Assembly: GCA_910579645.1 (NCBI GenBank)
Contig: CAJTVK010000013.1
Coordinates: 19,536-48,094, forward strand
Length of the DNA stretch: 28,559 bases
Direction: 5' to 3'
Origin: an uncultured Lachnospiraceae bacterium
GTDB lineage: Bacteria > Bacillota > Clostridia > Lachnospirales > Lachnospiraceae
Part shown: positions 22,903 to 28,559 of the stretch, piece by piece
Layout: each line of letters starts with the position of its first letter
Numbering within the stretch: the first letter of the stretch is position 1
Notes under the pieces: generated by a model
Seen by the model: the letters and a program-made list of their open reading frames with translations, nothing else
Databases searched by the model: none
Told to the model about the DNA's origin: nothing
Program-made: the position numbers and the translations under genes

Positions 22903-25900
22903 ATGGGAATAAAGAAGAGGGCAGGATTCTTGAGGCGGATGGGAATATGGCTTTTGGCAGCAACCCTTGCCATGCCGGTGCAGGCGCAGGCAGCGGGAAA
23001 GAGTGTGGGAGAAAGAAGTGCAGAAAAGGTGGGCATAGAGCAGGACGGAACGGAGAAAGACGAGATGGATAACGACGATACGGGCAAAGGCGATATGGAC
23101 AATGACGATACGGAGCAAGGAAATGCGGAAACCGTTGTCCGGAAAGAACTTTACCATAGACATATCGGGGATGCGGAGGAAGGAACCGGCTGTTATACAA
23201 AGGATGTCTTCCATGTCCATGAAGGAAATCCGGGAGCAGGCGGGGGCTGTTATGCGGCTCCGGTTTACCATAGGCATACGGGGAATGAAACGGAAGGGGG
23301 AGGCTGCTACGGGGAAAAGCAATTTCATGTTCATGCCGGAAATTCCGCGACGGGAGGAAGCTGCTATAAAGAAGCGGTGTATCACGTCCATGCCGGGAGC
23401 GCGTCGGCAGGGGGAGGCTGTTACAGCCGGCCGGTATATCATGTTCATGCCGGAAATGCGGCAGGGGGAGGTTGCTATGGCCAGCCGGTATATCACAGCC
23501 ATACGGGAAATGCAGGAAGCGGAGGCGGCTGTTATGGCCGGCCGGTATATCATGCCCATGCAGGGAGTGAGTCGTCCGGGGGCGGCTGTTATGTGGTGCC
23601 GGTATATCATGCCCATGCAGGGGATGCCGTGTCGGGCGGGGCATGTTATGAACCGATCCGGCATGAACATACCGGAAGCTGTTATGCTACAAGGGAATGC
23701 CGGGTGGAATATTCTCACGGGTTTCAGGAAGTAGGAACCAGTGACGACGAGTGTTATCATCATTCGGGTACCGTCACGCATATGACATTTTCCGGTGTCT
23801 TTAATCATCTCCATTGCGGACAGGGGCAGGCGACACATACGATAAAGATTTGTTGGATATGTAAACAAATGAATTTCGAGCATGACTATCGGGCACTGAT
23901 ATGCGGAAAAGATGCCAATACTGTGGAAGGGTATGTTCTGCGCTGCGGAAAAGACGAAAATACCATAGAGAGATGGCAGCTTGGCTGTAATCAGAACGAA
24001 AGTACCGTTGCGGGCTATGAGATGAATTGCGGAAAAGACACATCTGCAGTGGAAGCTTATCAGCTGAACTGCGGAAAAAATGAATGGAGTGTGGAAGCTT
24101 ATCAGACGGCCTGCGGAAAGACGGAAAGCACGGTGGAGTCTTACAGGCAGAACTGCGGAAAAACGGAGGAGACGGTGGAGTCTTATGCCCGGAACTGTGA
24201 GAAGGACGAATCCGTAATTGATGCTTATGCTCTTTCCTGCGAGAAGACGGAAGAAACGGTAGACGGGCATTTGTTAGGCTGCGGCAGGGAGGAAGACGAA
24301 CCTTATGGGGTATTTTCTTTGTCAAATGCAAACGGAGGGTGGAATGACGGGCCGATTGTTCTGAAGGCCGAGTGCGAAGACAGGGATAATTTCTTGCGGC
24401 TGGCTGAAGTCCCTTTTTCTTGGGAAGACGGGTATGAAAAGGCAGGCAGCGTGGAAGGGGAAGGCGGCCGTCTCAGCCAAAGCCGCACCGTAACGGAAAA
24501 CGGTGTTTACACTGTGCGCTTAATGGCTGAAAATGAAGATATTGACCGGCAGGCATTGATTCTGTCTTATGAAGTAAGAAATATTGACCGGACGGCACCG
24601 ATAATAAAGGAAATTATTTATAATACGGAGGCAGATGCGGAGAAGGTTGAATTATGTGTCATTGCGGAAGACGTACAGCCGGATGGCAGCAGCGGGAGCG
24701 GATTGCCCGAAGAGGCATATTCTTTTGACGGCGGCAGGACATGGATATCGGAAAATACGTTTACAGTGACGGAAAACGGGACGGTAGAAATAGCAGTCCG
24801 TGACTCTTGCGGCAATGTGGTAAGGGAAAGAGTGGAAGTGAATAATATCAGGACGGATGACGGTTCAGGAAGCACTGACGGAGACGGTGAAGGGAACGGT
24901 GGCGGAGACGGAACAGGCGAAGGGGCTGGAAACGGCGAAGGGAACGGGAGTGGAGACGGAGACGGGAACGGGAACGGAACAGACGAAGGAACCGGGGACG
25001 GGAACGGAGACGGAACAGATGAAGGAACCGGGGGCGAAGACGGAGACGGGAACGGAACAGACGAAGGAACCGGGGACGGAGACGGGAACGGGAACGGAAC
25101 AGACGAAGGAACCGGGGACGGAGACGGGAACGGGAACGGAAGCGGAACAGACGAAGGAACCGGGGACGGGGACGGGAACGGAGATGGAGCAGACGAAGGA
25201 ACCGGGGACGGAGACGGGAACGGGAGCGGAGAAGGAACGGACGAAGGAACCGGGGACGGAGACGGGAACGGAGATGGAACAGGAGAAGGAACCGGAGCCG
25301 GAGACGGCGAAGGGAACAGCGGCGGAGAAGGAACAGGAGAAGGAGCCGGAGACGGGGGCAGTGCAGGGGACGGAACCGGAAATAATGGTTCCGGCAATGC
25401 CGGGAATGCCGGCGGAGACAGTGCTTCCGGTGGGAACGGAAGCGGAAACGGCAGTGACGGAAACCATGACGGAGAAAATGCCGATGGCCAGGCCAATGCC
25501 GGAAATGGCAGCAGTATAGGAGAAAACGGAAGTGCGGGTGTGCCCGGAGGGGAGGCGGATGCCGGAAGAATGAGCGGCGGTTTGTCGGGCAGGGCACCGG
25601 AACTGTACGGCGGCAGCCGGGGCAGGCATAAGTATTATAAAAAGGAAGGGAACTCAGGGAATGGCAGTGAGTACGGGGAAAGCCCTGAAAGAGAAGGTAT
25701 AGAACAAGAGCCGGAGGAAAAACAAGAGCCGGAGGAAGAGCAGGGAGAAAAAAAGAGACAGGAGGAAGGGAAAGAGAGGGAGAAAACGGAAGAGGGATCC
25801 GTAAAGCAGCAGCAGGCAAATGCAGCCGGAACTTCAGCGGTTAAGCCGAAGACAATATGGCAAAAGCAGGCAATTGCCCCGGTAGTGAAAGCTGTTACTT

Positions 25901-26226
25901 ATACGGTAAGCAGTGTGGCCTTTGCGGCAGTGCTCTTATATCTGTTTTATATGATGCTGCGCAGCATAAGAGTGTATCATCAGGACGGGGAAGGAGGCTC
26001 TCATTATGCGGGAAGCTGTATTATGAAGAAAACAGAGAGCGGATTCGAAGTGAAGCTTCCCGATATGATATTGGAGCAGTCGTTAACCGGGCAATATACT
26101 TTACGGCCGGGAAGGATATTTGCAGCAAGACATAAGGGAGAAGAATTGCTGATTTTAACGGCACAGAGAAAAGAATCCGTATGGGTGGATAGGGAAATCC
26201 CGTTAAAAATGGCGACATTTCTATAA
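22903..26226 (+). CDS. large surface protein with three families of tandem repeats
   Basis: A 1107-residue membrane-anchored surface protein of unknown function. ATG 22903 follows AGGAGG with 7-nt spacing. Order of parts: signal peptide (~1-35, IWLLAATLAMPVQAQAAG); an acidic linker; nine 19-residue units with HxHxG...GGGCY (~84-261); a Cys/His segment with CWICKQMNFEHDY (~262-333); nine 14-residue units CGKxExTVExYxxN (334-459); a region of two Ig-like beta folds (~470-650, including IDRTAPIIKEIIYN and SFDGGRTWISENTF); a long Asp/Gly/Glu-rich GTDEGTGDGDGNG region (~655-900); a charged linker; one transmembrane helix (~998-1018, TVSSVAFAAVLLYLFYMMLR); and an ~88-residue cytoplasmic tail. The first two repeat families resemble the CGKEEHTHxxxCY-type repeats of other Lachnospiraceae surface proteins. 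The D/G region is probably a wall-spanning stalk. Metal binding and adhesion are inferences. Confidence 0.8.
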   Translation: MGIKKRAGFLRRMGIWLLAATLAMPVQAQAAGKSVGERSAEKVGIEQDGTEKDEMDNDDTGKGDMDNDDTEQGNAETVVRKELYHRHIGDAEEGTGCYTKDVFHVHEGNPGAGGGCYAAPVYHRHTGNETEGGGCYGEKQFHVHAGNSATGGSCYKEAVYHVHAGSASAGGGCYSRPVYHVHAGNAAGGGCYGQPVYHSHTGNAGSGGGCYGRPVYHAHAGSESSGGGCYVVPVYHAHAGDAVSGGACYEPIRHEHTGSCYATRECRVEYSHGFQEVGTSDDECYHHSGTVTHMTFSGVFNHLHCGQGQATHTIKICWICKQMNFEHDYRALICGKDANTVEGYVLRCGKDENTIERWQLGCNQNESTVAGYEMNCGKDTSAVEAYQLNCGKNEWSVEAYQTACGKTESTVESYRQNCGKTEETVESYARNCEKDESVIDAYALSCEKTEETVDGHLLGCGREEDEPYGVFSLSNANGGWNDGPIVLKAECEDRDNFLRLAEVPFSWEDGYEKAGSVEGEGGRLSQSRTVTENGVYTVRLMAENEDIDRQALILSYEVRNIDRTAPIIKEIIYNTEADAEKVELCVIAEDVQPDGSSGSGLPEEAYSFDGGRTWISENTFTVTENGTVEIAVRDSCGNVVRERVEVNNIRTDDGSGSTDGDGEGNGGGDGTGEGAGNGEGNGSGDGDGNGNGTDEGTGDGNGDGTDEGTGGEDGDGNGTDEGTGDGDGNGNGTDEGTGDGDGNGNGSGTDEGTGDGDGNGDGADEGTGDGDGNGSGEGTDEGTGDGDGNGDGTGEGTGAGDGEGNSGGEGTGEGAGDGGSAGDGTGNNGSGNAGNAGGDSASGGNGSGNGSDGNHDGENADGQANAGNGSSIGENGSAGVPGGEADAGRMSGGLSGRAPELYGGSRGRHKYYKKEGNSGNGSEYGESPEREGIEQEPEEKQEPEEEQGEKKRQEEGKEREKTEEGSVKQQQANAAGTSAVKPKTIWQKQAIAPVVKAVTYTVSSVAFAAVLLYLFYMMLRSIRVYHQDGEGGSHYAGSCIMKKTESGFEVKLPDMILEQSLTGQYTLRPGRIFAARHKGEELLILTAQRKESVWVDREIPLKMATFL
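23152..23685 (+). repeat. nine ~57-bp repeats encoding HxH/Cys units
   Basis: Each unit encodes Y/F-H-x-H-x-G-N, then GGGCYxxPV. There are nine full units (one is 18 residues long) and a partial tenth ending TGSCY. Each contributes two histidines and one cysteine, and these are kept while the other positions vary. Confidence 0.9.
23902..24279 (+). repeat. nine 42-bp repeats encoding CGKxExTVExY units
   Basis: Nine exact-length 14-residue units begin at each Cys (CGKDANTVEGYVLR, CGKTESTVESYRQN and so on), with a tenth partial CGREED. The spacing is 42 bp without a single length change. One Cys, a T/S-V pair and an aromatic residue recur, which suggests a regular stacked or helical array. Confidence 0.9.
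24877..25370 (+). repeat. low-complexity repeats encoding Asp/Gly/Glu/Asn stalk
   Basis: Degenerate units based on GTDEGTGDGDGNGN, about ten of them. The protein is strongly acidic here and contains many DGDGNG motifs that resemble calcium-binding loops. The repeat DNA makes length change by slippage likely. Confidence 0.85.
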
Positions 26227-26296
26227 GAATCCGTAAACCGTTCTGTCCATGGAGGAAATAATTTTTCAGGCATGTTCCGGAGCGGTATGAGCCTAT

Positions 26297-26332
26297 CGCC
26301 GGCGCGGGCAGGGAAAGCTGCGCCCCTGCCCG
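26297..26332. terminator. hairpin between convergent genes
   Basis: CGGGCAGGG at 26305-26313 pairs perfectly with 26324-26332 (9 bp, 10-nt loop). It lies between the stops of the surface protein and the minus-strand DUF6020 gene, so it may end both transcripts. No U tract follows. Its left part (26297-26312) matches 2231-2246 at 15 of 16 bases. Confidence 0.5.
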
Positions 26333-26334
26333 AT

Positions 26335-28119
26335 TCAGTCGATAGAAAAGAATGGGATTAATAAGTACAGCGGCAGAGTGTAGGCCAAGGAATAGGCATA
26401 GCGGAATTCCGAGGAAACGGGGGTAGCGAGAAACAGCGTCATCATAACTGCCAGTCCCGGCAGGAACAGGATATAACGCTCCGGCTGTTCCTTAATCATA
26501 CTGATGCCGAAACAACAGAGAAATACCCAAAACATGGCTCCCATGCTGGTGAGAAGGCCGTAAAGGGGAAGCATATCGCTTAACTTTATCAGAATTTCTT
26601 TCGTTTTTATGACAAATGCACCGCCGATTATCGGATGGCTGAAAGCACCGGTCTGGTTGGCAATGATGCCGTCAATATTGCCGACGGCATATTCCGTGTC
26701 CGGATACCAATAGCCTTTTGTCTGGTCAATATATGCCTGCAGATAAACCGAGGGGTAACGCAGTCCAAGGGAAAGCCAGAGACGGAAATATTCGCCTTTG
26801 TTTGCGGCAAGATAATCCGGATTGCCGGCTCGTACCAGTTCTTTCATATTGTCGGCAAATCCGGGAGAATACAAATCTTGGATATAAGTAGTGTCGATTA
26901 CTTTATGCACGCTGTTCCACTGCTCGGGAGTCAGTCCCTTGTCCTCACAGATGACTCTTGCCGTCTGTTGGAGCGGTATGCTGACAGACTCCACAAAATC
27001 CGGCTGCGTGACATGGAAGGCATTCATTACCGGAATTTTAATGATGAGCGCGGCTGCAATTATGGCCAAATGTACCGGCAGCATGATTTTCCAGCAATGC
27101 CGGAATGCAAAAAGGAAAAAGGGCAGCGAAAAAAGGAACGCATACCAGCCATTTGTGCGGAACAGACAGAGCATAAGCCCGGATACGATATATGCGGTCA
27201 GGGTAAAGAAAATATCGGCTTTGCGGTTTCTGCTGCGTCTGTTTTTCGGAAAAAGCGAAAGAAGGCGCAGCAATGCCGTGGTAAAGAGAAGCATGCTGCC
27301 GGAAAACGGAATGTCTTTCCATATGGTAACGGCAAAAACGCCATGATAGGGTACCAAGGCATAAAAAGCAAGGATAAGCAGACAGGGCAGATTTCCGGTT
27401 CCCAGCCGCTGCAAAGCAGAAATCAGCCATGCCACACAAAAGGCCATAAAGCACATTTGGAACAAAGTATAGAAAGCCAGTGCCGCATTGATATCATCGG
27501 TAAATAAATGTCCCAGGGAATAGAAAAATTTTATTACCATAGTATGTGCCCAAGGGTGATGGTTGCTGTAAGGAACCATGCCGAGCACTTGCTCGAACTG
27601 ATTGATGCTGTCGGGCGTCATGATTCCGGGATATTCATATAAAAAATAGGGGAGCCACAAAAGCAGGCATGCGGAGAATGAAATCAGGGGAAGAAACCGC
27701 AGCGGTGCATATTCTTTTCTCAGTGTAAATCCTGCTAGGGATATAAATACCAGAAGAAGAAAATAGTAGAAAAGAAAAAGCAGCCCTAAACCTCCCGCTA
27801 TTAGGACAAAAATGCGGAATATCCGGTTCTCCAGCCCCGCAGCCATGTTCTCATGTTCTGCCATCAGAGTGAACAAAGAAAAAATAAGCGAAAGGGCAGG
27901 CGTTATGACAGATATTCGGGAGTCATAGATGGAAGGGGAGCTTCTCCTTCTGGAAGAAGCATACCGGAACAGGCATAGCAGAGCAAGGTACAGAACAGGA
28001 GTCAGGATATTTCTTGTGGACATTCCGCCGAGAAGCACAATGGCCCATACGGCGAAGAAAGCCTGTACATAGACAATCCATGAGGGTGAGCTGAATTTTC
28101 CGGAAATTGTTTTTATCAT
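26335..28119 (-). CDS. DUF6020 family polytopic membrane protein
   Basis: A 594-residue integral membrane protein with about twelve hydrophobic helices. The diagnostic external loop is YEYPGIMTPDSINQFEQVLG followed by YSNHHPWAHTMVIKF, and further on IWKDIPFSGSMLLF. I associate this loop with the DUF6020 family, whose layout resembles GT-C glycosyltransferases (an acidic residue and a HHPW motif in the first large outer loop), but no reaction has been assigned as far as I know. A second extracytoplasmic region (~370-480) contains LTPEQWNSVHKVIDTTYIQD and SPGFADNMKELVRAG. ATG 28119 has AGGAG 6 nt upstream on the minus strand. It is convergent with the surface protein. Together with the other envelope genes here it suggests a cell-surface glycan locus. 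Confidence 0.72.
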   Translation of the reverse strand: MIKTISGKFSSPSWIVYVQAFFAVWAIVLLGGMSTRNILTPVLYLALLCLFRYASSRRRSSPSIYDSRISVITPALSLIFSLFTLMAEHENMAAGLENRIFRIFVLIAGGLGLLFLFYYFLLLVFISLAGFTLRKEYAPLRFLPLISFSACLLLWLPYFLYEYPGIMTPDSINQFEQVLGMVPYSNHHPWAHTMVIKFFYSLGHLFTDDINAALAFYTLFQMCFMAFCVAWLISALQRLGTGNLPCLLILAFYALVPYHGVFAVTIWKDIPFSGSMLLFTTALLRLLSLFPKNRRSRNRKADIFFTLTAYIVSGLMLCLFRTNGWYAFLFSLPFFLFAFRHCWKIMLPVHLAIIAAALIIKIPVMNAFHVTQPDFVESVSIPLQQTARVICEDKGLTPEQWNSVHKVIDTTYIQDLYSPGFADNMKELVRAGNPDYLAANKGEYFRLWLSLGLRYPSVYLQAYIDQTKGYWYPDTEYAVGNIDGIIANQTGAFSHPIIGGAFVIKTKEILIKLSDMLPLYGLLTSMGAMFWVFLCCFGISMIKEQPERYILFLPGLAVMMTLFLATPVSSEFRYAYSLAYTLPLYLLIPFFSID

Positions 28120-28424
28120 GGCAGTTCTCCTAAATCAGATGTTTTTTCCGCAGCCGGCCAAGCAGTGTGCAAACCTATGGCGGCTGCCGTGAGGGGCATC
28201 TACCGCAAGCTTGCTGTCCGTTGCTAGTGCCTTGTAAAGTTTAAAAGTTTATCAAAAGTTTCAATTTCAAGGCCAGGGAACTATATATTGTGCTTTTCTA
28301 TTTCTTAATACTTTATATAGTACATAGGATATATTTCTGTTCCATTGACACTTAAAAAGCTATCAAAATTGAATTGGTATCCCCCTCTGGCATGATATAC
28401 TCAGATAAAAAGGAGTGTGTTTGT
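28120..28424. other. intergenic region at IS boundary
   Basis: No complete gene. On the minus strand directly upstream of the DUF6020 gene, a short frame reads CTLLGRLRKKHLI before a stop; it could be the tail of a lost upstream gene. From about 28240 onward the sequence becomes AT-rich, unlike the neighbouring genes, and probably belongs to the insertion sequence. Its terminal repeat cannot be fixed because the other end is outside the window. Confidence 0.4.
28374..28401 (+). promoter_or_regulatory. promoter of the transposase gene
   Basis: TTGGTA at 28374-28379, a 16-bp spacer and TATACT at 28396-28401. It ends 23 bp before the transposase ATG. Confidence 0.45.
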
Positions 28425-28559
28425 ATGCCAAAAAAGAATTACCAGGTGTTTCTGACAGAAAACGACATTGCCACCCTGAACAAAATCCGTAAGAACGGGC
28501 ATTCATCCGCCAGAACAATTATGCACGCCAATATCCTGCTGAACACAAACGATGCCTTC
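28425..28559 (+). CDS. IS630-type transposase, N-terminal part (3' end outside window)
   Basis: Only the first 45 codons are visible. The product begins MPKKNYQVFLTENDIATLNK and continues with SSARTIMHANILLNTNDAF. I recognise this as the N-terminal helix-turn-helix region of IS630-family transposases of Clostridia, which bind the terminal repeats; the DDE catalytic core lies beyond the window. ATG 28425 has AGGAG with 9-nt spacing. Base composition upstream is more AT-rich than the neighbouring chromosome, in keeping with a recently acquired insertion sequence. Whether the element is complete cannot be judged. Confidence 0.8.
   Translation, partial: MPKKNYQVFLTENDIATLNKIRKNGHSSARTIMHANILLNTNDAF

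Noticed and set aside
24618..25819. Long minus-strand ORFs opposite the D/G repeats
   Set aside because: They are Pro/Ser/Arg-rich mirror images of the GGN/GAN repeat codons, with no start signals. They are shadows of the real gene.
1227..28559. CRISPR array, given the many regular repeats
   Set aside because: All regular repeats are in-frame protein repeats with codon-size units and no spacers. No cas genes are present.

Overview
The window looks like a piece of a Lachnospiraceae-type (Clostridia) chromosome. This rests on strong AGGAGG-type ribosome binding sites, a J-domain/DUF2752 pair, DUF6870, DUF6020, HxH/Cys-repeat surface proteins and large serine recombinases, all of which I associate with gut Clostridia. 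It carries two chemoreceptors but no other motility genes.

Layout. (1) 1-3133: the end of a J-domain/TPR protein, a DUF2752 membrane protein, a repeat-rich membrane protein and, convergent to them, a class I rRNA-type methyltransferase. (2) 3134-10509: a decayed putP fragment, a Cache-type chemoreceptor, a GNAT-methyltransferase fusion, a small minus-strand gene, a second, membrane-sensing chemoreceptor and pepT. Two copies of a ~157 bp MITE-like palindromic element lie at 998-1154 and 7018-7175. (3) 10566-17171: a polysaccharide deacetylase gene split by a 5.7 kb element that encodes a DUF6870 protein and three large serine recombinases. (4) 17201-28119: polytopic envelope proteins (two glycosyltransferase-like, an acyltransferase, a DUF6020 protein) around a 1107-residue surface protein built from three different tandem repeats. 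(5) 28425-end: the start of an IS630-type transposase.

The most notable object is the recombinase element. A clean crossover at a GG dinucleotide (11026-11027 = 16719-16720) restores the deacetylase frame exactly. The two element ends next to that GG form a 17/22 inverted repeat, as expected of a serine-recombinase attP. No cargo is visible besides the recombination genes. The arrangement resembles the sporulation gene-splitting elements (skin in sigK, SP-beta in spsM), and a sigma-E-like promoter lies upstream of the split gene. However, the rejoined deacetylase would lack the usual metal-binding histidines, so decay by a selfish element is a serious alternative.

Everything here is read by eye from sequence; no homology search was run.
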